Positions 1-9,284 of a DNA stretch of 64,000 nt are shown here, piece by piece. The stretch lies in assembly GCF_049800835.1 (NCBI RefSeq), contig NZ_JBNAFU010000001.1, positions 1,240,001 through 1,304,000 on the forward strand, given 5' to 3'. The notes under the pieces are model-generated. The model had not been told where the DNA came from and made no database searches. It saw only the letters and a list, made by a program, of their open reading frames with translations. The position numbers and the translations under genes were made by a program. This DNA is from Dinoroseobacter sp049800835. Lineage in GTDB: Bacteria; Pseudomonadota; Alphaproteobacteria; Rhodobacterales; Rhodobacteraceae. Numbering within the stretch: position 1 is the stretch's first letter; each line of letters starts with the position of its first letter.

Positions 1-1
1 C

Positions 2-538
2 CGTGCGAATGCACATATGCGCTACCCCTGTCGCTTCTTGTTGGTTGCCGCCGCAAATCCCTGCAAATGCGGAATGATGTTCGACGCGGCGCAAGCCTGT
101 TCGCGCGCGCCCAACTGCGGGGAGGACTATATGGGGCGCATTTCCGGACCTCTACTGGACCGGTTCGACTTGCGCATCGACGTGCCCGCCGTCAGCTTCA
201 CCGATCTGGACCTGCCCGCAACCGGAGAAACCTCTACGGTCATCGGTGCACGGGTCGCCGCCGCGCGCGCCCGACAGGACGAAAGATACGCGCAGGCGCC
301 GGATGTGCATGTGAATGCCGATGTCGAAGGCGCACTGCTGGAGGAGGTCGCGGCCCCTGACAACGAGGGGCGCGCGTTGATCCAGCAGGCCGCAGAGCGG
401 TTCAGCCTGTCTGCGCGCGGATATCACCGGGTGCTGAAAGTGGCACGTACGATTGCGGACCTTGCCGGAGAGCAGCACGTGCTGCGCAGCCACCTCGCCG
501 AGGCGCTCAGCTACCGACTGCCCGCATCCGGAAGCTAG
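2..538 (+). CDS. comM: YifB/ComM-family Mg-chelatase-like AAA+ ATPase, C-terminal part
   Basis: The window opens inside this gene. The frame is already open at base 2, and the visible 178 residues are the C-terminal part of a protein of about 500 residues in this family. The start of the fragment has the family's AAANPCKCG segment and a zinc-ribbon-like set of cysteines, followed by GRISGPLLDRFDLRIDVP, which lies at the end of the AAA+ core. The tail (FSLSARGYHRVLKVARTIADL) is the Mg-chelatase C-terminal helical domain. ComM homologues drive branch migration during natural transformation; a role here is inferred from family only. The last four bases overlap the convergent gshB. Confidence 0.9.
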   Translation, partial: RANAHMRYPCRFLLVAAANPCKCGMMFDAAQACSRAPNCGEDYMGRISGPLLDRFDLRIDVPAVSFTDLDLPATGETSTVIGARVAAARARQDERYAQAPDVHVNADVEGALLEEVAAPDNEGRALIQQAAERFSLSARGYHRVLKVARTIADLAGEQHVLRSHLAEALSYRLPASGS

Positions 539-1482
539 GCTTCAGACAGGCGCCGCTCAATAGCGTCCCAGATCAAGCCGGTCGCGTTGGTGCCGTCGAA
601 CCGTTCGAGCTCCTGCAGACCGGTTGGGGAGGTCACGTTGATCTCCGTCAGCCAACCACCGATGACGTCTATGCCGACAAACACCTGCCCCTTTTCCCGC
701 AGGTACGGGCCAATCGCGGCGCAAATCTCCAGATCGCGATCATCCAGTGCGATCTTTTCGGCCCGCCCGCCGACATGCATGTTCGATCGGGTCTCGCCTG
801 CAGCAGGCACTCGGTTGATCGCGCCCACCGGGTCCCCGTCCACAAGGATCACGCGTTTGTCTCCGCGTGCCACGTCGGGCAGAAACTTCTGCATGATCAG
901 CGGTTCGCGGTTTATGCCGGTAAATAGCTCATGCAGAGAGTTGAGATTGCGATCCTCCGGCGTCAGACGAAAGACCCCAGCGCCGCCATTGCCGTAAAGC
1001 GGCTTGAGGATCACGTCCTCATGGCGCGCGCGAAATGCCTTCAACGTGTCCAGATCACGCGCGATCATGGTCGGTGGCGTCAGGTCAGGAAATTGCAACA
1101 CCAGCAGTTTTTCGGGTGAATTGCGCACCCAGAACGGATCGTTGACCACGAGGACCTTGCCCGCAAGATGGTCCAGCAGATGGGTTGTGGTGATGTAGCC
1201 CATGTCGAACGGAGGGTCCTGACGCAGCCAGACGACATCGAACGTGGACAGATCGACCGTTTCAGGAGCCTCAAGCTGCGCCGGTGCGCCTGCCACCCGC
1301 TGCACCGTGCCGAACTGGCCCCGCGCGGTGATGCGCCCTTCGTCGTACGAAATGGCGTCGGGCCCGTAGAAGAACAGCGTTGCCCCGCGCGCCTGAGCCT
1401 CCTCGGCGAGGCGAAAGCTGCTGTCGGCGTCGATATTGACCCCTGCGATCGGGTCCATCTGAAAGGCAATCTTCAAGGTCAT
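535..1482 (-). CDS. gshB: glutathione synthase
   Basis: 315 residues, the usual length. It catalyses ATP-dependent joining of glycine to gamma-glutamylcysteine, the second step of glutathione synthesis in the cytoplasm. The N-terminal substrate domain begins MTLKIAFQMDPIAGVNIDAD. The ATP-grasp part shows the glycine-rich loop KPLYGNGGAGVF near residue 160 and the metal/substrate segment TEINVTSPTGLQELERF near the C-terminus. It is the third gene of a minus-strand group rsmI-yraN-gshB, with 80 bases separating it from yraN. Its 3' end overlaps the convergent comM by four bases. Confidence 0.96.
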   Translation of the reverse strand: MTLKIAFQMDPIAGVNIDADSSFRLAEEAQARGATLFFYGPDAISYDEGRITARGQFGTVQRVAGAPAQLEAPETVDLSTFDVVWLRQDPPFDMGYITTTHLLDHLAGKVLVVNDPFWVRNSPEKLLVLQFPDLTPPTMIARDLDTLKAFRARHEDVILKPLYGNGGAGVFRLTPEDRNLNSLHELFTGINREPLIMQKFLPDVARGDKRVILVDGDPVGAINRVPAAGETRSNMHVGGRAEKIALDDRDLEICAAIGPYLREKGQVFVGIDVIGGWLTEINVTSPTGLQELERFDGTNATGLIWDAIERRLSEA

Positions 1483-1562
1483 CGGCGGCTCCGCAGTGGA
1501 CTTGCCGCCCCGTCTTGCCTTGTCGGACGGTCAGGTGCAATGGCTCCGGCCGCCGGGCAAGC

Positions 1563-1982
1563 TCACAATGTGATGTTCGGCACCACCTGAATTCGGCCGG
1601 TGCCATCAACGAGCGCCAGATCAATGCGCATATCCAGCAATTCCAATTCGGGATGTGCACCCTGAAAGCACTGCGCGGATGCCGCCAACCGTGCCAGTTG
1701 TGCCTGCGTTAGACTTTCCAGAGCACGGTCATGACTGATCCGCGCCTTGACCTCGACAAAAACCAGAAGATCCCCGCGCCGGAAGACAAGGTCGATCTCG
1801 CCGGGGCCGATCCGCACCCGCTCGCCCAACATGGTGCAGCCGCGTCGGAGATACGCCCGCGCGACCGCCTGTTCGGCGGACGCCCCGCTCAGGTAGGCGC
1901 GTTTGCCACGGGCACTGCGGCGCGCGGCTTCCGGGGTGAGCGGCGCGCACGGCACCGCGGTGTCAGGCAACTGCGTTTGCAT
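1563..1982 (-). CDS. yraN: YraN/UPF0102 family endonuclease-like protein
   Basis: 139 residues with the restriction-endonuclease-like core of the UPF0102 family. GPGEIDLVFRRGDLLVFVEVKAR (residues about 59-81) carries the acidic D...EVK arrangement expected of a metal-dependent nuclease fold. A 24-residue N-terminal extension precedes the conserved GKRAYLSGASAEQAVARAYL segment. The biochemical function of the family is poorly defined. It lies 23 bases after rsmI on the same strand, a pairing common in Proteobacteria, so the two are probably co-transcribed. Confidence 0.9.
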   Translation of the reverse strand: MQTQLPDTAVPCAPLTPEAARRSARGKRAYLSGASAEQAVARAYLRRGCTMLGERVRIGPGEIDLVFRRGDLLVFVEVKARISHDRALESLTQAQLARLAASAQCFQGAHPELELLDMRIDLALVDGTGRIQVVPNITL

Positions 1983-2005
1983 ATGCGATTGGTAGTTCGG
2001 CGGTC

Positions 2006-2857
2006 TTACCGATCCTTTAAGATTTCCAACGCGCGTTGATAGATCTGCCGCCGCGGCAGACCGGTGGCTTCCGTCACAACGGCGACCGCGTCCTTCACGG
2101 ACTGATCGCGGAGCGCCGTCTCAAGCGCCTCGTCGACATCAAGCGCGTCTGGTTCGACGGCGCCTTCGGCACCAACCAGCACGACGATCTCGCCTTTCCA
2201 GGTGGCTGTTGCGGATCGGGTGACAAGGTCTGCCAGCGTGCCGGTCACCACTTCTTCGAACTTCTTGGTCAGTTCCCGGCAAAGCGCTGCCGCCCGGTTC
2301 GGGCCCAGCGTATTGGCCATGTCCTGCAAGGCCTTGCCGATCCGGTTCGGGCTTTCGTAGAACACCAGCGTGCCGGGAACCGGGCGCAGGCCCTCCAGCG
2401 CCTTGCAGCGCGCGCCTTTGGACGACGGCAGGAACCCATAGAAATGGAACTGATCCGTGGGCAGCCCGGACAGGCTCAGCGCCGTTATGGCAGCCGAAAC
2501 CCCCGGTGTCGCGGTGATCGTCGCACTGACTTCGCGCGCTGCCGCGATCAGGCCATAACCCGGATCCGCGATCAGGGGCGTTCCGGCCTCGGACGCGTAG
2601 GCCACCATCAGCCCCTGCTCCAGCGCGCCGCGCACACGCGCCCTGTCCCGGTCGCCAGAGTGATCGTGGTAGGCATAAAGCGGTCGTCCTGACAGCGGCA
2701 CCCCGTGGATTTCCAGCAACCGCCGCAGCGTTCGCGTGTCTTCCGCAACCAGAACATCCGCCGCGCGGAGCACGTCGAGCGCCCGCAAGGTGATATCGCG
2801 CGCGTTGCCGATTGGTGTGGTAACAAACACAAGCTGGCCGGCCGGTGACTCTGCCAT
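2006..2857 (-). CDS. rsmI: 16S rRNA (cytidine(1402)-2'-O)-methyltransferase
   Basis: 283 residues. The enzyme transfers a methyl group from S-adenosylmethionine to the ribose of C1402 in the decoding centre of 16S rRNA. The tetrapyrrole-methylase-like fold is clear: VTTPIGNARDITLRALDVL at the N-terminus, AEDTRTLRRLL near residue 38, the AdoMet-binding ASEAGTPLIADPGYGL near residue 88, and TPGVSAAITALSLSGLPTD near residue 118. It is the first gene of the minus-strand rsmI-yraN-gshB group and is divergent from the LpoA-like lipoprotein gene, an arrangement often seen in this order. Confidence 0.96.
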   Translation of the reverse strand: MAESPAGQLVFVTTPIGNARDITLRALDVLRAADVLVAEDTRTLRRLLEIHGVPLSGRPLYAYHDHSGDRDRARVRGALEQGLMVAYASEAGTPLIADPGYGLIAAAREVSATITATPGVSAAITALSLSGLPTDQFHFYGFLPSSKGARCKALEGLRPVPGTLVFYESPNRIGKALQDMANTLGPNRAAALCRELTKKFEEVVTGTLADLVTRSATATWKGEIVVLVGAEGAVEPDALDVDEALETALRDQSVKDAVAVVTEATGLPRRQIYQRALEILKDR

Positions 2858-2967
2858 GTTCTGCCATCCCTTTGCTGATGCGCGCGCAGCCGTTTACTTA
2901 TCGCCCGAGGTTATCTAGGTTCACCGGCGTAGTCCGACCTTTTTCCGATTGTGCTCCGGAGGCCCGA

Positions 2968-4143
2968 ATGCTCCCCGCTTTTTCGAAGACGCGCAAGGCT
3001 TTACGCATATCGGCCTTGTCAATGGGCGCTGCTTTGGTGCTGGCGGCCTGCGACGTGCCAGCGACGGGCGGGGGGCCGTCGATCAACGCCAGCGCACCCG
3101 TGCCGGTCGCCCTGCTGGTGCCCTACGGGTCGGAGAACGCCGCTGAAACCGGTCTCGCCCAGTCGTTGGAGAATGCCGCACGGCTTGCAATGGCTGATCT
3201 GAACGGGGTCGAGGTTGACTTGAAGGTGTATGCCACCGCAGGCAACCCGGACCAGGCAGCCACCGTCGCCCGCGAAGCGGTGCGCGATGGCGCCAAGATC
3301 ATCCTCGGACCGGTCTATGGCGCGTCCGCGAATGCCGCCGGGGTGGCAGTTTCGAGCGCGCGCGTGAATGTCCTGAGCTTTTCGAACAACACGGAGATCG
3401 CAGGCGGCAACGTCTTTGTGCTTGGCAACACGTTCGACAACACCGCGCGGCGCGTGGTGTCCTACGCGAATTCGCAAGGCCGCAGTTCGATGGTCGTCAC
3501 CTACCCGGAGACGGCTGTCGGCGTGATCGGCCGCGATGCGGTAACGAACGCGATTGCAAGCTCTGGCGCAGGCAATGCCGGCACAATCGGCTACGAGGCC
3601 TCGCAGAACGGTGTGATCAATGCAGTGCGCGAAATTGCCGATCTGGTCCGCGACAACGGCGCTCAGGCGCTGGTGATTGCGGACGACACCTCGGGCGGCG
3701 TCCCGCTCTTGTCGCAGCTTCTGCTGGAGAACGGCGTGGACCCGACGGTCACTCAGCTTGTCGGGCTCACACGCTGGGATATTCCGCCGAGCACCCTCGA
3801 TCTACCGGGCGTTCAGGGCGGCTTGTTCGCGCTGCCGGATCCAGGCCCGACCAGCCAGTTCCAGAGCCGCTATCAGTCGGCCTACGGCGCGCCGCCGCAT
3901 CCGATTGCGGGCCTCGCCTATGACGGCATGGCCGCCATAGGTGCGCTGGTCGCGTCCGATGGTTCCAGCGCGCTGACAACCTCCGCCCTGACACAAGGGG
4001 CTGGCTTCGCCGGTGTCAGCGGGGTGTTCCGCTTCCGCGCCGATGGCACGAATGAACGGGCCCTGGCCGTGGCCCAGATCGTCGATCGGCAGGTCACAAT
4101 CGTCTCACCAGCACCAAAGAGTTTCTCTGGTGCTGGTTTCTGA
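2968..4143 (+). CDS. LpoA-like penicillin-binding protein activator (periplasmic-binding-fold lipoprotein)
   Basis: 391 residues from the ATG at 2968, which follows a GGAGG ribosome site. The open frame extends further upstream but without a better start. The N-terminus is a lipoprotein signal with lipobox LVLAAC and candidate lipidated Cys28. The rest is a type I periplasmic-binding fold: VALLVPYGSENAAETG, an ILGPVYGASANAAGV segment, and PIAGLAYDGMAAIGAL late in the protein. In E. coli the related C-terminal domain of LpoA activates PBP1A. This protein lacks the LpoA N-terminal repeat domain, so a role in peptidoglycan synthesis is inference. glnD probably starts inside its last codons. Confidence 0.8.
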   Translation: MLPAFSKTRKALRISALSMGAALVLAACDVPATGGGPSINASAPVPVALLVPYGSENAAETGLAQSLENAARLAMADLNGVEVDLKVYATAGNPDQAATVAREAVRDGAKIILGPVYGASANAAGVAVSSARVNVLSFSNNTEIAGGNVFVLGNTFDNTARRVVSYANSQGRSSMVVTYPETAVGVIGRDAVTNAIASSGAGNAGTIGYEASQNGVINAVREIADLVRDNGAQALVIADDTSGGVPLLSQLLLENGVDPTVTQLVGLTRWDIPPSTLDLPGVQGGLFALPDPGPTSQFQSRYQSAYGAPPHPIAGLAYDGMAAIGALVASDGSSALTTSALTQGAGFAGVSGVFRFRADGTNERALAVAQIVDRQVTIVSPAPKSFSGAGF

Positions 4144-6928
4144 TGCCACGCGCCCTCACGCGCCGCCCCTGACCGGCGGAACGCTGATCTGCGCGCCCCA
4201 CACGATCTTCGATTTCGACGCCGTTACAGAGGCACTGGACACCGCCTGCACCACGGGCGAGGCCGGATCCCAGCGCGCGGCCGCAACCAAGATCCTGAAG
4301 ATCGCTCGCAAGAATGGCCTGCAAGCGATCGCGACTGCCTTCGCCGAACAACCGTTCCGCGCACGCGAGACGGTGCGCGCCTACGCATGGCTGACAGATT
4401 GCATTGTGACCAGCGCCGTATCCATCGCGACCCGGTATGCCCACCCCACCCCGACACCCACCGATGGCGAGCGGTTGAGCGTCCTGTGTGTTGGCGGATA
4501 CGGGCGGGGCGAGATGGCCCTGCATTCGGATGTCGATCTGCTGTTCCTGACGCCGTACAAGATCACCGCATGGGCCGAAAGCGTGATCGAGACGACGCTT
4601 TACATCCTGTGGGACCTTAAGCTGAAAGTCGGTCATGCATCGCGCACGGTCAAGGACTGCCTCCGATTGGGGCGGGAGGACTACACGATCCGCACCGCCC
4701 TCCTGGAAAACCGCTTTCTGACGGGCGATGCAGCCCTTGCCGACGAGTTGCGCACACGCCTCAAGACGGAGTTGTTTCACAACACCACGCAGGACTACAT
4801 CGAGGCAAAGCTCGACGAGCGGGAGAAACGTCACAAACGCCAGGGTGGCCAGCGCTACATGCTTGAGCCGAACGTGAAGGAAGGCAAAGGCGGCCTGCGC
4901 GATCTGCAATCGCTGTACTGGATCGCGAAGTATGTGCATGGCGTCGAAACGGTCGAAGAACTGGTGCGCCTGGGTGTGTTCACCCCCGAAGAACAGGTGT
5001 TGTTCGATACAGCCGATACGTTTCTGTGGGCGGTTCGCTGCCATCTGCACCTGATTGCCGGACGCGCGACCGATCAGCTGACGTTCGACATGCAGGTCGA
5101 AGTGGCCGACCGCATGGGCTTTACCGACCGCGACGGGCGGCGTGCGGTTGAACACTTCATGCAACTCTATTTTCGCCACGCCACCAGCGTCGGCGACCTC
5201 ACCCGCATTTTTCTCACGGCGTTGGAAGCCAGTCACGCCAAGCGCGAACCGGGCCTGTTCAAGCTGCTGCGCCGGGGCCGCAAGGTCGAAGTGAAGGACT
5301 TGTACGAGGTGCGCCAGAACCGTCTGGCCATCAAGGATCCCGACAGCTTTTTCGCCGAACCCGTCAACATCTTGCGCATCTTCGAAGAGGCGCTGCGCAC
5401 GGGCTACCTGCTGCACCCGGACGCAATGCGGCTGATCAAGGGCAAGCTGCACCTGTTGGACCGCACCGTTCGATCGGACAAGGAAGCCAACCGCATCTTT
5501 TTCGACATGCTCCTGAAGCACGGCAACCCCGAACGCGCACTGCGGCGGATGAACGAACTGGGCGTGTTGGGCGCGCTGATCCCGGAGTTTCAGAAGATCG
5601 TCGCGATGATGCAGTTCAACGTCTACCACCAGTACACGGTGGACGAGCACACGTTGCAATGCATCTCGACCCTGGCGCAGATCGAGCGCGGCGAGCTGAT
5701 CGAGGAACTGCCGGTCGCCAGCCGCATCCTGAAACGCGGCGTGAACCGCAAGGTGCTTTACGCCGCGCTGTTGCTCCACGACATCGGCAAGGGGCGCAAG
5801 GAAGATCATTCGGTCGTGGGGGCGCAAATTGCCCGCCGCATTGCCCCACACATGGGGTTCAACAAGGCCGATTGCGAGACGGTCGAATGGCTGGTGCGGT
5901 ATCATCTGCTGATGTCGGACATGGCGCAGAAGCGCGACCTGTCGGACCCTCGCACGATCCGCGACTTCGCCAAGGCGGTGCGCAGCAAGGAACGGCTGGA
6001 ACTGCTGACAGTGCTGACGGTGTGCGATATCCGCGGCGTCGGGCCCGGCACATGGAACAATTGGAAAGCGCAGCTTTTGCGCTCGCTCTATCGCGAGACC
6101 GCGAACGCGCTTGAGAACGGGCTGGAAGACATCAATCGCGAAAACCGGGAGGCAGAGGCCAAGCGCGCCCTCCGTGCGGCCCTGTCGGACTGGCCCACCA
6201 AGGATCTGCGACGCGAGACCGGACGCCACTACGGCCCCTACTGGCAGGGGTTGCCGATGGATGCCCATGTCACCATCGCGCGGCTTCTCAGGGACATTCC
6301 GGACGATCAGGTGCGCGTCGATTTCTCGTTGGACACGGACCGCGACGTGACCCGCGTGGCCTTTGCGATGGCCGATCATCCCGGCATCTTCGCGCGTCTG
6401 GCCGGTGCGCTTGCGCTGGTCGGTGCCAATGTCGTGGACGCACGCACCTATACCACCAAGGACGGCTACGTCACCGCGTGCTTCTGGGTGCAGGACGGCG
6501 ACGGCGCGCCTTTTGCGGAAAGCCGTCACAAACGTCTGGAAAAAATGATCGACAAGACGCTGTCGGGCGAGGTCGTCGCGGGCGAGGCGCTCGAGTCTCG
6601 CGACAAGGTCAAGAAACGCGAAGCCCAGTTCCGTTTCCCGACCTCCATCAGTTTCGACAACGAAGGGTCGGAGATCTACACCCTGATCGAAGTCGACACC
6701 CGCGACCGTCCGGGGCTGCTGTTCGATCTGGCCCGCACCATGGCAAGCGCCAATATCTACATCGCCTCCGCCCAAATCGCGACCTACGGGGCTCAGGTCG
6801 TGGATACCTTCTACGTCAAGGACATGTTCGGGCTGAAACTGCACGGCGCTGCCAAGCAGGCCACAATAGAGAAACGGCTGCGCGAGGCGATTGAACACGG
6901 GGCGGAGCGAGCGCAAGAGGCGCCGTGA
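4130..6928 (+). CDS. glnD: bifunctional [protein-PII] uridylyltransferase / uridylyl-removing enzyme
   Basis: The GTG at 4130 gives 932 residues, the normal length. An upstream in-frame start at 4013 would lie deep inside the preceding gene and is unlikely. Visible parts, in order: nucleotidyltransferase motif GGYGRGEMALHSDVDLLFL (about residue 121), the HD phosphohydrolase motif LLLHDIGKGRKEDHS (about 547), and two C-terminal ACT domains (ADHPGIFARLAGAL near 745 and DTRDRPGLLFDLARTM near 855). The protein senses glutamine and adds or removes UMP on PII proteins, setting nitrogen assimilation. It overlaps the LpoA-like gene by 14 bases and is followed after four bases by murJ. Confidence 0.95.
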   Translation: MLVSDATRPHAPPLTGGTLICAPHTIFDFDAVTEALDTACTTGEAGSQRAAATKILKIARKNGLQAIATAFAEQPFRARETVRAYAWLTDCIVTSAVSIATRYAHPTPTPTDGERLSVLCVGGYGRGEMALHSDVDLLFLTPYKITAWAESVIETTLYILWDLKLKVGHASRTVKDCLRLGREDYTIRTALLENRFLTGDAALADELRTRLKTELFHNTTQDYIEAKLDEREKRHKRQGGQRYMLEPNVKEGKGGLRDLQSLYWIAKYVHGVETVEELVRLGVFTPEEQVLFDTADTFLWAVRCHLHLIAGRATDQLTFDMQVEVADRMGFTDRDGRRAVEHFMQLYFRHATSVGDLTRIFLTALEASHAKREPGLFKLLRRGRKVEVKDLYEVRQNRLAIKDPDSFFAEPVNILRIFEEALRTGYLLHPDAMRLIKGKLHLLDRTVRSDKEANRIFFDMLLKHGNPERALRRMNELGVLGALIPEFQKIVAMMQFNVYHQYTVDEHTLQCISTLAQIERGELIEELPVASRILKRGVNRKVLYAALLLHDIGKGRKEDHSVVGAQIARRIAPHMGFNKADCETVEWLVRYHLLMSDMAQKRDLSDPRTIRDFAKAVRSKERLELLTVLTVCDIRGVGPGTWNNWKAQLLRSLYRETANALENGLEDINRENREAEAKRALRAALSDWPTKDLRRETGRHYGPYWQGLPMDAHVTIARLLRDIPDDQVRVDFSLDTDRDVTRVAFAMADHPGIFARLAGALALVGANVVDARTYTTKDGYVTACFWVQDGDGAPFAESRHKRLEKMIDKTLSGEVVAGEALESRDKVKKREAQFRFPTSISFDNEGSEIYTLIEVDTRDRPGLLFDLARTMASANIYIASAQIATYGAQVVDTFYVKDMFGLKLHGAAKQATIEKRLREAIEHGAERAQEAP

Positions 6929-6932
6929 GCCG

Positions 6933-8525
6933 ATGAAGCCGATCCGTCTGGTTGCGGGCTTTCTGACCGTTGGCCTCTGGACGATGCTCAGCCGTGTTCT
7001 GGGTTTTGTCCGCGATATCCTGATCGCTGGAACACTTGGCGCGGGCCCGGTGGCTGACGCGTTTTTCGTCGCGTTTGCGCTGCCCAACATGTTCCGCCGG
7101 TTCTTTGCCGAAGGCGCGTTCAACATGGCGTTTGTGCCCATGTTTTCCAAACGGGTAGAAGCGGGCGAGGATGCAGAAGGGTTCGCCCGTGATGCCCTGT
7201 CGGGACTGGCGACGGTTCTTGTGGTCTTCACGCTTGTGGCGCTTGCCGCGATGCCGTGGCTGGTGCTGGCAATGGCGTCGGGCTTCCGGGGGGACGTGCG
7301 TTTCGATCTGGCGGTGGATTTCGGCCGGATCGTTTTCGTCTACATTCTTTTCATCTCTCTCGCGGCCCTGCTGTCCGGAGTGTTGAACGCGACGGGCCGG
7401 TTCGCCGCCGCCGCGGCAGCACCTGTCCTGCTGAATATCATTCTGATCGTGCTGCTGTTCACCGCTGAGAGCGGTGTTCTGGCCGAAACGATTGTCATCG
7501 GCACCGCGGCCGCCGCTGGGATAGAGGGGTTGCATCACGGCACGATGCTGGCGATTGGCGTGGTTCTCGCCGGACTGGCGCAGCTTTGGTTGCTCTGGCG
7601 CGCGGCCGCGACAGCCGGATTTGACCTGCGCCCGCGCTGGCCCAGCATGACCCCGGAACTCAAACGTCTGGCAATCGTCGCCGCTCCGGCCGCGCTGGCG
7701 GGCGGGGTCATCCAGATCAACCTGCTGGTCGGACGGCAGGTTGCGTCATTCTTCGAGGGCGCCATCGCGTGGCTCAACTTCGCCGACCGGCTCTACCAAT
7801 TGCCCCTCGGTGTGGTGGGCATCGCGATTGGCGTGGTGTTGCTGCCGGACCTGTCGCGCCGGCTTGGCGCGGGAGATGACGCAGGGGGCAAGAACGCGTT
7901 CAACCGCGCTGCCGAAATCTGCCTGGCCCTGACCATTCCGGCTGCGGTCGCCTTGTGCGTGATTGCCACGCCGCTGGTATCGGTCCTGTTCGAGCGGGGG
8001 CGGTTCACCGCCGAGGACACAGCGGCAACGGCACTGGCGGTCGCGGTCTACGGCCTCGGCCTGCCGGCCTTTGTTCTGCAAAAGGTCTATCAACCGCTGT
8101 TTTTCGCCCGTGAGGACACACGCACGCCGCTGCGATATGCGTTCTGGGCGATGCTGGTCAACGCCGTGGTTGCCATCGGCCTTGCCCCGCTGATCGGCTA
8201 CATCGCCGCGGCCATTGGCACGACCATGGCCGGCTGGGCGATGGTCTGGCTTCTGGCGCGCGGGGCAAAAGGCCTCGGGGATGCGGCGCAGTTCGACGAC
8301 CGGTTCGCGCGTCGGATCTGGCGCATCGTTCTGGCCGCCCTCGGGATGGGGGTTGTGATCTGGGGCCTGTCCGTTGCGATGGAAGATGCGCTGACAACGG
8401 CAGGGCTTCGCTACGCGGCCCTGACGCTGGTTGTGGCCGCCGGGATCGGCAGCTACTTCGCGCTCGGCCAGGTCCTGGGCGCATTCCGAATTTCGGAGTT
8501 TCGCGCCGCCCTGAAACGCCGCTAG
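6933..8525 (+). CDS. murJ: lipid II flippase MurJ
   Basis: 530 residues from the ATG at 6933, four bases after the glnD stop. This is a multi-span inner-membrane protein of the MOP superfamily that flips lipid-linked peptidoglycan precursor to the periplasm. The N-terminal signature GFLTVGLWTMLSRVLGFVRD and the downstream FFVAFALPNMFRRFFAEGAF are diagnostic for MurJ/MviN. About fourteen hydrophobic segments run through the sequence. A glnD-murJ pair is usual in alphaproteobacteria. The stop codon overlaps the end of the convergent rhomboid-like gene. Confidence 0.95.
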   Translation: MKPIRLVAGFLTVGLWTMLSRVLGFVRDILIAGTLGAGPVADAFFVAFALPNMFRRFFAEGAFNMAFVPMFSKRVEAGEDAEGFARDALSGLATVLVVFTLVALAAMPWLVLAMASGFRGDVRFDLAVDFGRIVFVYILFISLAALLSGVLNATGRFAAAAAAPVLLNIILIVLLFTAESGVLAETIVIGTAAAAGIEGLHHGTMLAIGVVLAGLAQLWLLWRAAATAGFDLRPRWPSMTPELKRLAIVAAPAALAGGVIQINLLVGRQVASFFEGAIAWLNFADRLYQLPLGVVGIAIGVVLLPDLSRRLGAGDDAGGKNAFNRAAEICLALTIPAAVALCVIATPLVSVLFERGRFTAEDTAATALAVAVYGLGLPAFVLQKVYQPLFFAREDTRTPLRYAFWAMLVNAVVAIGLAPLIGYIAAAIGTTMAGWAMVWLLARGAKGLGDAAQFDDRFARRIWRIVLAALGMGVVIWGLSVAMEDALTTAGLRYAALTLVVAAGIGSYFALGQVLGAFRISEFRAALKRR

Positions 8526-9205
8526 CGCTGGCGCAGTTTGGCCATCAGCCGGGCCCAGCCACCGGGGCTGACCACGAAAGACATCAAGAACCCTGCGACG
8601 AACCCCGACAGGTCGGCGATCCAGTCCATGCCAGTGTCGAAGAAAACCGCAAAAAACAATTGAATGCCCAAGAGCACCCCGATCAGGCCAAAGGCGCGCG
8701 CCTGCGGACCGCCCGTGTTGATCAACGCGACCCAGAGCAGGAACGTGTACGCGCCGATCAACCCGTAGACCCCCGGATACCCGCCCACCAGTGGCAGGTC
8801 CGTCTGCAACACCAGCCCGTACACGAGCGCCCCCATCACGGACGACACCCAGAAGACGGACAGGAACGCGAGACCGCCAAACACCTCCGACACCATCTTG
8901 CCGATGGCCAGCACGAAAATCGCAACGAACACCGCATGGGTAAAATTCATGTGGATCAGCGGATAGGTCACAAAACGGGCAAGCTGCTCCGGCGGGAACC
9001 GCCCGTTGGCAAGCATCCAGTCAAAAACCCGGTCAATGAAAGCCCAGTCCTCGATCGCAGCCAATCGCCAACCCACCGCGTCCGGACCACCGATGATCCC
9101 GCGCGCACCAAGGTTGAACAGAACCTCTATCCCGAGGATGACCACAACCAGAGCCACGACGGACCGCGGCAACGGGTTGAACGGACTTTCGGGGGTTGGG
9201 GTCAT
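8522..9205 (-). CDS. rhomboid-fold membrane protein, predicted to lack protease activity
   Basis: 227 residues from the ATG at 9205 (AAGGG ribosome site); a TTG 24 bases upstream is a weaker start. Six or so hydrophobic segments and the order of motifs fit the rhomboid fold. However, the position of the catalytic GxSG reads GGYPGVYGLIGA (Ser to Pro), and the second catalytic motif, normally AHLGG or AHIAG, reads ADLSGFVAG (His to Asp). The oxyanion-side HxxxN also lacks its Asn (THAVFVAI). It is therefore probably a rhomboid pseudoprotease that binds rather than cuts membrane proteins. This is read from motif alignment by eye. Confidence 0.8.
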   Translation of the reverse strand: MTPTPESPFNPLPRSVVALVVVILGIEVLFNLGARGIIGGPDAVGWRLAAIEDWAFIDRVFDWMLANGRFPPEQLARFVTYPLIHMNFTHAVFVAIFVLAIGKMVSEVFGGLAFLSVFWVSSVMGALVYGLVLQTDLPLVGGYPGVYGLIGAYTFLLWVALINTGGPQARAFGLIGVLLGIQLFFAVFFDTGMDWIADLSGFVAGFLMSFVVSPGGWARLMAKLRQR

Positions 9206-9284
9206 CGCAGGCCCTTCAGTTGACGCCAAGACGCCCCACGGTTAAGCGAAGCGCGCAATAACGTCCACACCGGAGCCCGCCTGC

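Noticed and set aside
4013..4129. Upstream start for GlnD at 4013
   Set aside because: It would place 39 extra residues deep inside the lipoprotein gene with no ribosome site; the GTG at 4130 gives the normal family length.
4094..7231. Very long minus-strand open frame antisense to glnD
   Set aside because: It mirrors the GC-rich third codon positions of glnD. The plus-strand protein has every GlnD motif, and the antisense product is His/Gln/Arg-rich without any domain.
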